The notes under the pieces: generated by a model | What the model was told of the DNA's origin: nothing | The model's input: only the letters and a program-made list of their open reading frames with translations | The model's database searches: none | Assembly (NCBI GenBank): GCA_035273885.1 | Contig: DATEOR010000068.1 | Span: 1-17,775, forward strand | Direction of reading: 5' to 3' | DNA: 17,775 bases | From: DATEOR01 sp035273885 | Lineage (GTDB): Bacteria > Actinomycetota > Thermoleophilia > Gaiellales > Gaiellaceae | Shown: one piece after another, positions 6,208-14,094 of the stretch | Layout of the letters: each line of letters opens with the position of its first letter | How positions within the stretch are numbered: the stretch's first letter is position 1 | Made by a program: the position numbers and the translations under genes

Positions 6208-7209
6208 GTGAGAATCTGGGTCGATATCACGGCACCGGCGCATGTGCTGGTGTTCCGGCCCCTGATCGCAGTGATGCGCGAGCGCGGCGACGAGGTGGAG
6301 GTGACCGCCCGCGACTACGCGCAGACGGTCCAGCTACTCGAGCAGCACGGGATCGAGGCGGAGCTGATCGGCCACCACGGTGGCCGCTCGCGGGTCGGCA
6401 AGCTCGGGACGATGGTGACCCGGATGTCCAAGCTCCGGCGCTGGGCGCGGGGGCGGCAGTTCGACGCCGCTCTGGCGCACGGCTCTCACCACTTGACACT
6501 GACTGCGCGCGCCCTCGGCATCCCCAGCTCGACGACCTTCGACTACGAGTTCGCGACGGTGCAGCACCAGCTCGGCTGCAGGGCGGCGACCTTCGTCGTC
6601 GTGCCCGACGCCATCCCGCCCGACCGGCTCGAGCGCTACGGCGTCCATCCGCCGAAGCTCCGCCAGTACCCCGGCCTGAAGGAGGAGTACTACCTCTCCG
6701 CCTTCGAGCCCCGGGAGGAGGTCGTCGACGAGCTCGGCGTCGACCGCGCGCGCATCCTCGTCGTCGTGCGAACGCCACCCGACGTGTCCCTCTATCACCG
6801 GAAGTCGAACCCACTGTTCCCGCAGGTGCTGACCTTTCTGGGTAGCCAGGATAACGTGCACGCCGTCGTGCTCCCGCGGACGGAGGAGCAGCGGGACTAC
6901 GTGCGGAGCCTCGCGCTCCCGTCCGTAATCGTCCCCGACGGCGCCGTGGACGCCCAGAGCCTGATCGCGTTCGCCGACCTCGTGGTCTCGGCCGGGGGAA
7001 CGATGAACCGCGAGGCGGCCGCACTCGGCATACCCGTCTACACCACATACGGCGGGCGGCTCGGCGGCGTCGACGAGGCGCTGATCCGCGACGGCAGGCT
7101 CCGGCCGCTCACCGACCCGCGCGCGCTCGAGCTGGTCAAGCGCACCGGCGAGGGGGAGCGGGTGCGACGCAACCCCGCCGAGATGCTCGAGCTGCTGATG
7201 CCGGTTTAG
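6208..7209 (+). CDS. DUF354 domain protein, GT-B-like fold
   Basis: This is a 333-residue protein that matches the DUF354 pattern as I know it. The N-terminus MRIWVDITAPAHVLVFRPL resembles the first Rossmann half of GT-B enzymes. LAHGSHHLTLTARALGIPS (about 89-107) is a typical donor-half segment. The C-terminal half contains VVSAGGTMNREAAALGIPVY (259-278), similar to the nucleotide-binding region of UDP-GlcNAc 2-epimerases and MurG-like transferases. The biochemical role is not established; a glycosyltransferase or sugar-nucleotide function in surface-glycan synthesis is inferred from the fold and from asnB and the phosphoglycosyl transferase upstream. It starts with GTG right at the end of repeat A; GGAGG is only 2 nt upstream, a poor spacing. 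Its TAG stop forms the start of the next gene's -10 box. Confidence 0.78.
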   Translation: MRIWVDITAPAHVLVFRPLIAVMRERGDEVEVTARDYAQTVQLLEQHGIEAELIGHHGGRSRVGKLGTMVTRMSKLRRWARGRQFDAALAHGSHHLTLTARALGIPSSTTFDYEFATVQHQLGCRAATFVVVPDAIPPDRLERYGVHPPKLRQYPGLKEEYYLSAFEPREEVVDELGVDRARILVVVRTPPDVSLYHRKSNPLFPQVLTFLGSQDNVHAVVLPRTEEQRDYVRSLALPSVIVPDGAVDAQSLIAFADLVVSAGGTMNREAAALGIPVYTTYGGRLGGVDEALIRDGRLRPLTDPRALELVKRTGEGERVRRNPAEMLELLMPV

Positions 7210-7212
7210 ACT
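7207..7212 (+). promoter_or_regulatory. Putative -10 box TAGACT of the DUF839 gene, sharing the upstream TAG stop
   Basis: TAGACT begins with the stop codon of the DUF354 gene. It lies 34 nt before the next ATG, so the predicted leader is about 28 nt. Unlike the other starts here, a strong Shine-Dalgarno sequence GGGGAGG (7235-7241) sits 5 nt before the ATG, so this transcript is leadered. Confidence 0.45.
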
Positions 7213-7246
7213 CCCGTCGGGAAATCGACCTGCAGGGGAGGTAGGG

Positions 7247-8548
7247 ATGAAACGGGCTTTGCTGGCGACCATCGCGGTCGCCGCCGTGCTCATGGCGGCC
7301 GCCACAGCCGTGGCAGATCCGCCAGGCCCGGTCGGGACCGGCGACCCGGTCATCAACCTGGCCGGAGGATTCACGTATTCGATCATCTCGACGGGGTGCA
7401 CCGATTTGGTCACGTCGACGGAAAGTGGAGCGACTTTCGCGATGCCGGAGGACTTCGACGCGAACGTCGTCTTCACGGCCGGCGACGAGACGTGGTTGAT
7501 CTCCAACCACGAGCTGACGCAGCCGCGGCCGGGTGACTTCCAGGGCGACGCGGGCAAGTGCTTCGTCCCGGAGCAGACCGCCGGTGACGGGGACTCGGAC
7601 GGCTCGGGATCGATCTCGCGGATTGTCTTGGCGAAGGACGGCGTCACCGTTCTCAGGCGCGAGCTGATCACGACCGGCCTTCACGACAACTGCGCCGGCG
7701 CGAAGACGCCGTGGAACACGTATCTGACGAACGAGGAGTTCCCGTTCCTCAATGATCCCGACAAGCTCTCGGGTTGGGTGTGGGAGATCGACCCCGCCAC
7801 CGGAGCCGAGAAGCGGCTGACGGGCATGGGCCGCTTCAGCCATGAGCAGGAGGCTCGGGTCGGGAAGAACTGGTACCTGACGAACGACCGCGGGAACTAC
7901 CAGTACCTGTTCAAGTTCGTCCCCGACCGCGCGAACGACCTGACGACGGGGAGCCTCTACGGCCTCGTCTTCGATCGGGCGACGAACTCAGGCCACTGGG
8001 TCGGCCCGCTCGACCCATTCAACGCCGAAGCCGACATGGTCGCGCGTGCCGGGCCCGCAACTGCGGCCAACTCGTTCGAGAAGGCCGAGGGCATGCTCAC
8101 CGCGGCCAGCGGCGACGCGGTCGTGTTCACCGAGTCGGGCGCGCTGCCCAACCCGGGGAATGTCTGGAAGCTCACCGATCTGGACGAGGAGACGGTGCAC
8201 GGCGAGATCATCGTCGCGGGCAGCTTCGCCCAGATGGCGCGTCCCGACAACATCCGCTACACGGATGCGGGCGACCTCTTCATCATGGAAGACCACGGCT
8301 CGGCCGACTTCGCTCAGCCGGGCACCGGAGGCGCCAACCAGATCTGGATCCTTCCGCGCGGCAAGACCGGAGCGGAGAACCTGGAGCTCTTCGCGACGCT
8401 CCCGAACCGGTTCGAGCCGACGGGCATGTGGTTCTCGAACGACAACAGGATCATGTATCTCTCGGTGCAGGCCGATCCGCCGTTCCAGAGCAGGGTCATC
8501 GCGATCCAGCGGACGGGCGGGAACTTCAACCAGCCGTACGACCGCTAG
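7247..8548 (+). CDS. Secreted PhoX-like DUF839 protein
   Basis: This is a 433-residue exported protein. A Sec-type signal peptide covers residues 1 to about 23 (MKRALLATIAVAAVL, cleavage near AVA-DPP); no twin-arginine motif is present although PhoX enzymes usually use Tat. The mature part carries DUF839/PhoX hallmarks: ISNHEL (85-90), NCAGAKTPWNTYLTNEE (148-164), GRFSHEQEAR (195-204), then EKAEGM, ARPDNIRYTDAGDLFIMEDH and EPTGMWFSND. PhoX is a calcium- and iron-dependent phosphatase; several acidic residues and the Cys of the CAG-TPW motif are kept, so a secreted phosphatase-like role is plausible but unproven. At 433 residues it is shorter than typical PhoX and may be a distinct subfamily. 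It has its own -10 box, a strong Shine-Dalgarno sequence and a terminator, so it is probably monocistronic. Confidence 0.8.
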   Translation: MKRALLATIAVAAVLMAAATAVADPPGPVGTGDPVINLAGGFTYSIISTGCTDLVTSTESGATFAMPEDFDANVVFTAGDETWLISNHELTQPRPGDFQGDAGKCFVPEQTAGDGDSDGSGSISRIVLAKDGVTVLRRELITTGLHDNCAGAKTPWNTYLTNEEFPFLNDPDKLSGWVWEIDPATGAEKRLTGMGRFSHEQEARVGKNWYLTNDRGNYQYLFKFVPDRANDLTTGSLYGLVFDRATNSGHWVGPLDPFNAEADMVARAGPATAANSFEKAEGMLTAASGDAVVFTESGALPNPGNVWKLTDLDEETVHGEIIVAGSFAQMARPDNIRYTDAGDLFIMEDHGSADFAQPGTGGANQIWILPRGKTGAENLELFATLPNRFEPTGMWFSNDNRIMYLSVQADPPFQSRVIAIQRTGGNFNQPYDR

Positions 8549-8676
8549 GAGCGGATCGACGCGACGACGCGACGACGCGAGGGCCGGCCACGCCGGCCCT
8601 CCGTTTTTTGGCCTCCTAGTGACAGACTGTTACTTGGGGATCTCGACTGCCTTCGGGGACAGCTCGGCGAGGGTCT
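8549..8676. other. Intergenic region between convergent genes
   Basis: Besides the terminator at 8579-8609, this region holds a short GCGACGAC tandem run (8561-8580). It also holds a near-palindrome GTGACAGACTGTTAC (8619-8633) and, on the minus strand, a coding-like out-of-frame continuation of the dehydratase gene to a TAA at 8630. Confidence 0.5.
8579..8609 (+). terminator. Rho-independent terminator after the DUF839 gene
   Basis: A perfect 10-bp stem (8579-8588 with 8592-8601) with a CAC loop is followed by CG and six T. It sits 30 nt after the DUF839 stop. On the minus strand the hairpin is not followed by T, so it is intrinsic only for the plus strand, though it may slow convergent transcription. 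Confidence 0.9.
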
Positions 8677-10554
8677 TCAGACCGTTTCCGGAGCCGGCGC
8701 CTCGGCCGAGACGCGCCGCGGGGTGCGCACGACCATCCCGAGCCGGTTGACCACCTCGAGGGTCTCGCCCGCCTCGACGAGGCGCTCGAGCTCGGCGAGC
8801 TCCTCCTCGAGCCACGACGGGTCGACGGGCATGCCCGCGCAGCGCAGGATTTTCGGGTGGGTGGTGGGCTCCGCGTTCTCGTCGCTCGCCCAGAGCTCCT
8901 CGTGCAGCTTCTCGCCGGGCCGAACGCCGATGAAGTCGATCTTGACGTCGACGTCCGGCTCCTTGCCGGAGAGCCTGATCATGTTGTGCGCGAGGTCGAT
9001 GATCTTCACGGGCGGGCCCATGTCGAGCACGTAGATCTCACCCGTCTCGCCGATCGCACCGGCCTGGATGATGAGCTGCACGGCTTCGGGAATGGTCATG
9101 AAGTAGCGCGTCATCTCCGGATGCGTGATCGTGACCGGGCCGCCGCGGGCGATCTGGCGCCGGAAGAGCGGGATGACGCTGCCCGACGAGCCGAGCACGT
9201 TGCCGAAGCGAACTGAGATGAACTGGGTTCCGTTGTGCTCGCGCACCGCGGCCGCCTCGGTGATCCATTCGCAGACTGCCTTCGTCTGTCCGAGGACGTT
9301 CTTCGGGTTGACCGCCTTGTCCGTCGAGACGAGGACGAAGCGCTTGCAGCCGAACTCCGAGGCGACGTCCGTGACGACGCTGGTCCCGAAGACGTTGTTG
9401 CGGACGGACTCGACCGGATTCGCCTCCATGAGCGGCACGTGCTTGTACGCGGCCGCGTGGAAGACCACTCCCGGGCGGAAGCGGTCGAACGTGCGCCGCA
9501 TCTTGGCCCGGTTCTTCACGTCCGCGAGGATGGGCACCGTCGAGTTGAAGCGGCGCTCGTACGCGAGCTCGCGCTCGATGTCGACGAGCGCGTTCTCCGT
9601 ATGATCGACGAGGATGATGCGGTCGGCGCCGAGGGCGGCGATCTGGCGGCAGAGCTCCGAGCCGATCGAGCCGCCCGCGCCGGTGACGAGGACGGTTTCG
9701 CCGGTGAGGTAAGAGGCGATCGAGGCGAGGTCGAGCTCCACCGCCTCGCGACCGAGCACGTCCTCCACTTGCACGTCGCGCAACTGGCGGGCGAGATTGA
9801 GGTCGCCGGAGATGAGCTCGTGGACCGCCGGCAAGGTCTTCACCGGAACGCCGACGTCGCGGCAAACGTTCACGATCCGCTGCCGGGTCTCGCCCGCAGC
9901 GGAGGGGATCGCGATGATGACCTCGTCCGGGCGGTTGTCGCGGAGGAGGTGCCCGAGATCGTGGGTCGTGCCGAGAACCCGCACGCCGTGCAGGCGCAGG
10001 TTCTTTTTCCGCGGGTCGTCGTCCACGAGCCCGGTGGGCGAGTAGCCGAGGTTCGGATTCTTCAGCATCTCGCGGAGGATGAGCTGGCCCGCGTCTCCGG
10101 CGCCGATCACGAGGACGTCGCGCCCGCGGGAGACGAGCCGGCGGCGGCCGGGGCGCTCGAAGATCGTCCGAGCGGCGAACCGCGTTCCCGCGACGAGCCC
10201 GAGCAGGATCATCCAGTCGATGGCGATGATCCCGCGCGGGAGTCTGAGCGGCGCGGGGTTCCAGAAGTACAGCGCCGCGACTGCGACGACCGATGCGGCC
10301 GTGACCGCCAGCAGGGAGCGCCAGATGTCGCGGATCGAGACGTAGCGCCACCAGTGGTCGTAGAGGCCGAAGACGATGAAGGTGAGGATCTTCACCCCGA
10401 CGACGACGAGGATCACGTCGAAGTCGAGAAACGGCTGGTAGCGCGGCGGAACTCCGTAGTCGAAGCGGATGTTGAAGGCGAGGATCCACGCCAGGGCGAC
10501 GAGCCCCGAGTCGACGACCGCCTGCCAGAGCCGGTGCCGGTTGAGCGTCCGCAT
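8677..10554 (-). CDS. Long membrane-anchored nucleotide-sugar 4,6-dehydratase (CapD/PglF/WbpM type)
   Basis: This is a 625-residue protein. Up to four hydrophobic segments occupy about 14-30, 46-65, 80-98 and 108-126. Next comes a CoA-binding-like Rossmann domain (DVLVIGAGDAGQ, 146-157), then an SDR-type dehydratase domain with TGAGGSIGS at 291-299, LVSTDKAVNP at 408-417 and RFGNVLGSSGSV at 449-460. The family converts UDP-GlcNAc or similar to the 4-keto-6-deoxy sugar at the membrane. The usual SDR Tyr of YxxxK, often Met in the long forms, is Leu421 here (LGQTK, Lys425). The start overlaps the aminotransferase stop (TGATG), so the two are coupled and likely sequential in one pathway. A second frame continues plausibly to a TAA at 8630, suggesting the C-terminus may be frameshifted. 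Confidence 0.9.
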   Translation of the reverse strand: MRTLNRHRLWQAVVDSGLVALAWILAFNIRFDYGVPPRYQPFLDFDVILVVVGVKILTFIVFGLYDHWWRYVSIRDIWRSLLAVTAASVVAVAALYFWNPAPLRLPRGIIAIDWMILLGLVAGTRFAARTIFERPGRRRLVSRGRDVLVIGAGDAGQLILREMLKNPNLGYSPTGLVDDDPRKKNLRLHGVRVLGTTHDLGHLLRDNRPDEVIIAIPSAAGETRQRIVNVCRDVGVPVKTLPAVHELISGDLNLARQLRDVQVEDVLGREAVELDLASIASYLTGETVLVTGAGGSIGSELCRQIAALGADRIILVDHTENALVDIERELAYERRFNSTVPILADVKNRAKMRRTFDRFRPGVVFHAAAYKHVPLMEANPVESVRNNVFGTSVVTDVASEFGCKRFVLVSTDKAVNPKNVLGQTKAVCEWITEAAAVREHNGTQFISVRFGNVLGSSGSVIPLFRRQIARGGPVTITHPEMTRYFMTIPEAVQLIIQAGAIGETGEIYVLDMGPPVKIIDLAHNMIRLSGKEPDVDVKIDFIGVRPGEKLHEELWASDENAEPTTHPKILRCAGMPVDPSWLEEELAELERLVEAGETLEVVNRLGMVVRTPRRVSAEAPAPETV

Positions 10555-11645
10555 CAGGCGGCCTTCACGGTCGATGCCGCCCGCAGGCACTCGACCACGC
10601 GCTCCTGCTGCTCTCGCGAGATGGCAGGCCAGATGGGAAGCGCAAGCGTTTCCCGCGCGGCGCGCTCGGTCTCGGGCAGGCTGCCCTGCTCGTAGCCGAG
10701 CTCAGCGAGGGCGGGCTGGAGGTGGAGGGGCGTGGTGTAGTACGCCGCCCAGCCGATGCCGGCCTGGTCGAGCGCGGCGGTGAATCGCTCGCGCTCGCCC
10801 GTGCGGACGACGTACATGTGGTAAACGTGGCCGGGCTCGTCGGCGGGCAGCTCGCAGACCTCGCCGAGGCCGAGCTCGGCGTAACGCGCGGCCGCCGCGC
10901 GGCGCCCCTCGTTCCATCCGTCGAGGTGGCGGAGGAAGATGCGTAGCACCGTAGCCTGGAGCTCGTCCAGGCGCGAGTTGTAGCCGACCGCGTCGAAGGT
11001 CTGCTTGTCGCGCGAGCCGTGGAAGCGGAGGAGCCGGATCCGATCCGCAAGCGCCGGATCGGCCGCCGTGACGAGGCCGCCGTCGCCGAGCCCGAAGAGG
11101 TTCTTGGTCGGATAGAAGCTGAATGTCGCAGCGGCGGCGAGCGAGCCTACGCGGCGGTCGCCCACCTTCGCCCCGAAGGCCTGCGCCGCGTCCTCCAAGA
11201 CGGTCATACCGTCGGGAAGCGTCGCCGGGTCGAACGGGCGGCCGAAGAGGTGAACCGGCAGGATCGCCTTCGTCCGCTCCGTCACCTTCGCGGCCACGTC
11301 CCCCGGGTCGAGGTTCAGGGTGCCCGGATCGATGTCCGCGAAGACGGCGGTGGCACCGCGGCGGGCGATCGATTCCGCGGTTGCGTAGAACGTGAAGGAC
11401 GGGCAGATGACCTCGTCTCCCGGGCCGACCCCGAGCGCGTCCAGCACGATGACGAGCGCGTCGGTGCCGTTGGCGACGCCGACGGCAGCTCCGGCCCCGA
11501 GGAAGCGGGCGGCCTCCTCCTCGAAGGCGTTGACGTGGGGCCCGAGGATGAAGTGGCCAGAGTCGAGCACCTCGGCGATCCTGTCCTTCAGCTCGTCGAG
11601 GAGCGGCGCATACTGCGCCCTCACATCCGTCAACGGGATCGCCAC
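10554..11645 (-). CDS. DegT/DnrJ/EryC1/StrS-family sugar aminotransferase
   Basis: This is a 363-residue PLP enzyme. The N-terminal signature PLTDVRAQY, then LDSGHFILGPHVNAFE (27-42) and GVANGTDAL (56-64) are typical. GDEVICPSFTFYATAESI lies at 76-93, EDAAQAFGA at 151-159, and the PLP Schiff-base lysine is Lys181 in FSFYPTKNLFGLGDGG. The family transaminates keto groups of nucleotide sugars. The adjacent 4,6-dehydratase suggests its 4-keto-6-deoxy product is the substrate, giving a 4-amino-4,6-dideoxy sugar, but 3-keto sugar activity (WbpE/QdtB-like) is also possible. It starts with GTG, 6 nt after a TAGAGT box that shares the DedA stop codon. Its stop overlaps the dehydratase start by one base. 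Confidence 0.9.
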   Translation of the reverse strand: MAIPLTDVRAQYAPLLDELKDRIAEVLDSGHFILGPHVNAFEEEAARFLGAGAAVGVANGTDALVIVLDALGVGPGDEVICPSFTFYATAESIARRGATAVFADIDPGTLNLDPGDVAAKVTERTKAILPVHLFGRPFDPATLPDGMTVLEDAAQAFGAKVGDRRVGSLAAAATFSFYPTKNLFGLGDGGLVTAADPALADRIRLLRFHGSRDKQTFDAVGYNSRLDELQATVLRIFLRHLDGWNEGRRAAAARYAELGLGEVCELPADEPGHVYHMYVVRTGERERFTAALDQAGIGWAAYYTTPLHLQPALAELGYEQGSLPETERAARETLALPIWPAISREQQERVVECLRAASTVKAA

Positions 11646-11651
11646 GGGGCC

Positions 11652-11657
11652 ACTCTA
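11652..11657 (-). promoter_or_regulatory. Putative -10 box TAGAGT of the aminotransferase, sharing the DedA stop
   Basis: On the minus strand TAGAGT starts with the TAG stop of the DedA gene and ends 6 nt before the GTG at 11645. The spacer GGCCCC has no Shine-Dalgarno match, suggesting a leaderless transcript for the aminotransferase-dehydratase pair. Confidence 0.42.
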
Positions 11658-12323
11658 CCCTTCGGTGGGGGACTCGATTGCCCTGCGTCGCGCCCTTCTG
11701 CGCAGGAGCTTGTAGGCGCCGTAGCCGGCCGCGAGGACGATGAGGAACGCGACCGCGTAGTCCGCGTAGCGGAAGTTCTCGTGGAAGTGCTCCCAGCTCG
11801 ACCCGAGCGCGACCCCGGCGCCCGCGATGCCGAAGCACCAGACCGCCGAGCCGATCGCGGTCAGCACGGTGTAACGGACGATAGGCATCTCCAGCACGCC
11901 CGCCGGGATCGAGATGAAGGAGCGGACGACGGGCATGACCCGGCCGAGTAGGACTGCCCAGTCTCCGTAGTGCCCGAACCAGGCTTCGGCGCGGTCGAGG
12001 CGTTCGGGCGTGAGGTGCACCCAGCGGCCCCGCCGTTCGAGGAACGGGCGCCCGCCGTAGAAGCCGATCCCCCACCCGATCAGCGATCCGACGACATAGC
12101 CGAGGGTCCCGGCGGTCGCCATGGCGACGTAGGCCCAGAGGGTCGACTCGATCTCGGTTCCGAAGAGCGTGACGCTCTGGCCGGCGAACGCACCGGCAGC
12201 CACCGCTCCCGCATAGAGCATCACGAGCTCGCTCGCTGCCGGGAAGACGGCGTCCACGAGCATGAGCAGGAACACGGCGTAGAGGCCGTAGTCCCCGATC
12301 ACCGAGGTGATCGTCTCGGTCAT
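11655..12323 (-). CDS. DedA/VTT-family membrane protein
   Basis: This is a 222-residue integral membrane protein. Hydrophobic segments lie at about 10-48, 63-88, 120-165 and 186-203. The family motif GRVMPVVRSFISIPAGVLEM (about 127-146) is present, with the conserved Arg and Pro residues of the VTT domain. The C-terminus ends in a basic cluster (LLRRRARRRA). DedA proteins are implicated in flipping or recycling undecaprenyl phosphate and phospholipids and in envelope homeostasis. That fits its place among glycan genes, since lipid-carrier recycling serves the phosphoglycosyl transferase route. The ATG follows a TACACT box by 7 nt. Nine bases separate its stop from the aminotransferase GTG. 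The exact substrate cannot be read from sequence. Confidence 0.87.
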   Translation of the reverse strand: MTETITSVIGDYGLYAVFLLMLVDAVFPAASELVMLYAGAVAAGAFAGQSVTLFGTEIESTLWAYVAMATAGTLGYVVGSLIGWGIGFYGGRPFLERRGRWVHLTPERLDRAEAWFGHYGDWAVLLGRVMPVVRSFISIPAGVLEMPIVRYTVLTAIGSAVWCFGIAGAGVALGSSWEHFHENFRYADYAVAFLIVLAAGYGAYKLLRRRARRRAIESPTEG

Positions 12324-12330
12324 TCCGGCG

Positions 12331-12336
12331 AGTGTA
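12331..12336 (-). promoter_or_regulatory. Putative -10 box TACACT of the DedA gene
   Basis: On the minus strand TACACT ends 7 nt before the ATG at 12323, consistent with leaderless initiation. A TTCAGG hexamer 17 nt upstream (12354-12359) is a weak -35 candidate. Confidence 0.42.
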
Positions 12337-12359
12337 GTTGCGCCTGCGGGGCGCCTGAA

Positions 12360-14069
12360 CTAGAAGCGGCGGTGCACGGTGACCGGCGTCACGAGCGCAA
12401 CCGGGCCGATCGAGTTCACCGCCCGCACGCGGACGAGGTAGCGCCCGTCGCGCACGACCTTGCCGGCGTCGTTTTTCACGTTCCAGGCCATGGAATGGCG
12501 GCCGGTGCCGAAGTGGTCGGCGCGCAGGTGGCGGACGACGCGGCCGGACGGCGTCCGGATCGTCACGTTGACGTCGGCTTCGCGCGCCTGGCGGAAGGAG
12601 ATCCCGAGGTCGCCCCCACGACGCGTCGGGCGGAGGATGCTGCGCGAGAGCGTCAGGTAGCCGAGCGTGGAGTTCGTGACGAAGGTGCGGCTCATCTCGC
12701 TCGTGCGCCCCTTTGTGTCGGTCGCCGTTGCGATCCAGCGCCACTTTCCGTCGGCGAGCTTGCGCGTCAGGCTCTTCACCACGGTGCCCGGACGCCGAGT
12801 CCCAATGGAGCTCCAGGCGACGTGACCGTCCGACTCGCGGACGAGCTTCAGCTCGACCTGCGAGCGGCGGACGGTCTTCGCGTAGAGGCGCTGGAGGTCC
12901 AGGACACCGTCGCCGTTCGGCGAGTAGAGCGGAAGCCGCGGCTTGCGAGCGTAGATGCCGTAGTAGAAGACCATCAGCGCATCCGCGACGGCGCGCTCGC
13001 CTCCGTCTGACGGGGTGTTCAGGACCTGGCCGTCGAAGGCCATCGTCGTCGAGCCGCCCGCGTCGAGCGCCATGGCAGTCTGCGCGCCGAGATCCGCCAT
13101 CAGGCGCGCGAGCTGTGAGTTCGTCACCCCGGCGCTCCAGGACGCACGCCCGTCCACGGCGACCATGACGACCCGACCGTTCGCGAGCTGGCCCACGGCG
13201 GTCCTCGGGTTGCGCGGAGCGAGCTGCGTGGGGAGGAACGACTCGCCGGCCTGGAACACGGGCACGCCGCCGGAGACGAGCCTGGGGCCGCCGCCGATCG
13301 CGTCCTTCACGTCCGACCACCACGGCGACAGGCTGACGTGCAGCTTCACCCAGTGGCCGAGCTTCGCCTCCCGGAAGAGCACCTTGCGGCGATCGCCCGA
13401 CGCCTGCAGCACGGCGCCTCCCGCCGGAATGCGGTGATGGGTGCTCCACGAGCGAAGGACGACCTTTCCGGCGAGATCCTTGTTCGGGCCGACCGGGGCG
13501 ACGTGCGCGAGAACGATCTCCCGCGCCCCCTTTTTGCGCGGAGTCGTCGGCCCCCAGGTGGGCGAGTAGAGGACGACGCCGCTCGACTGCTCGAGCGGGT
13601 GGTTGAACTCGCGCAGGATGCGGAGCTTGTTCGACCCGAACTGCCAGGTGCCGGTGTAGCGAATGAAGCCGGTGCGGAGCATCCCGTCGATGCCGATACC
13701 GAGGCTCGAGCGGTCGTAGAAGGCGCGTGTGGAGAGCAGGTTCTGCCGCAGGAAGATGCCGCTCGGACGCCCACTGCCCCAGTTGAAGAGGTCACCGTTG
13801 ACTCCCGCGAGCGTCGCGCGGCTCGACAGGCGCCGCTGCATCGAGGACACGGTCTCGCGCCCGGTGACGAGCCCGTTCGAGAGCACGGGCTTCAGGTCGT
13901 AGAGGCCGCCCGGCTTCGGCGCCTTGAGCACGTGCACGACGACCTGCTTCCCGCCGATCATCCGGACCTCGCGCGTGTAGACGACCCCCGGCGCGAGCTC
14001 GACGGCCGATGCCGCAGATGGAAACGCGGCCGCCAAGACGACCGCGAGGAAGACGACTTTCCTCAACAC
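12360..14069 (-). CDS. Secreted phosphodiester glycosidase (NAGPA domain) with C-terminal Ig-like domains
   Basis: This is a 569-residue exported protein starting at GTG. The signal peptide is residues 1 to about 22 (VVFLAVVLAAAFPSAASA). The NAGPA/DUF2233 domain spans about 60-372: GVNGDLFNWGSGRPSG (89-104), GGGPRLVSGGVPVF (259-272), NPRTAVG (287-293), VAVDGR (303-308), LDAGGSTTM (335-343) and ADALMVF (362-368). One position in the usual DGGGST signature is Ala337. The family hydrolyses phosphodiester-linked sugars, as in mammalian uncovering enzyme. After YSPNGDGVLD (382-391) come two beta-rich segments; the last (about 485-565, with SGRVVRHL and DAGKVVRDGRYLVRVRA) resembles the FlgD-type Ig domain. 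A role in trimming teichoic-acid-like or phospho-linked surface glycans is inferred. Confidence 0.85.
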   Translation of the reverse strand: MLRKVVFLAVVLAAAFPSAASAVELAPGVVYTREVRMIGGKQVVVHVLKAPKPGGLYDLKPVLSNGLVTGRETVSSMQRRLSSRATLAGVNGDLFNWGSGRPSGIFLRQNLLSTRAFYDRSSLGIGIDGMLRTGFIRYTGTWQFGSNKLRILREFNHPLEQSSGVVLYSPTWGPTTPRKKGAREIVLAHVAPVGPNKDLAGKVVLRSWSTHHRIPAGGAVLQASGDRRKVLFREAKLGHWVKLHVSLSPWWSDVKDAIGGGPRLVSGGVPVFQAGESFLPTQLAPRNPRTAVGQLANGRVVMVAVDGRASWSAGVTNSQLARLMADLGAQTAMALDAGGSTTMAFDGQVLNTPSDGGERAVADALMVFYYGIYARKPRLPLYSPNGDGVLDLQRLYAKTVRRSQVELKLVRESDGHVAWSSIGTRRPGTVVKSLTRKLADGKWRWIATATDTKGRTSEMSRTFVTNSTLGYLTLSRSILRPTRRGGDLGISFRQAREADVNVTIRTPSGRVVRHLRADHFGTGRHSMAWNVKNDAGKVVRDGRYLVRVRAVNSIGPVALVTPVTVHRRF

Positions 14070-14094
14070 CCCGTCAGCAGGGAAACAAAATCGG

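Noticed and set aside
8561..8580. GCGACGAC tandem run as a possible CRISPR or iteron
   Set aside because: Only about 2.5 units without spacers, next to a terminator; simple sequence in high-GC DNA.
8619..8633. Near-palindrome GTGACAGACTGTTAC as an operator
   Set aside because: It has one mismatch, lies between two gene ends rather than before a start, and no regulator gene is adjacent.
9235..10695. 486-codon plus-strand open frame opposite the dehydratase
   Set aside because: Low-complexity acidic and arginine-rich translation without motifs; it is a shadow of the dehydratase gene.
10702..13449. A 915-codon minus-strand open frame, the longest in the window
   Set aside because: It runs in a wrong frame through the aminotransferase, DedA and NAGPA genes, is extremely Arg/Pro/Gly-rich and has no family motifs. 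It is a shadow of high-GC coding DNA.
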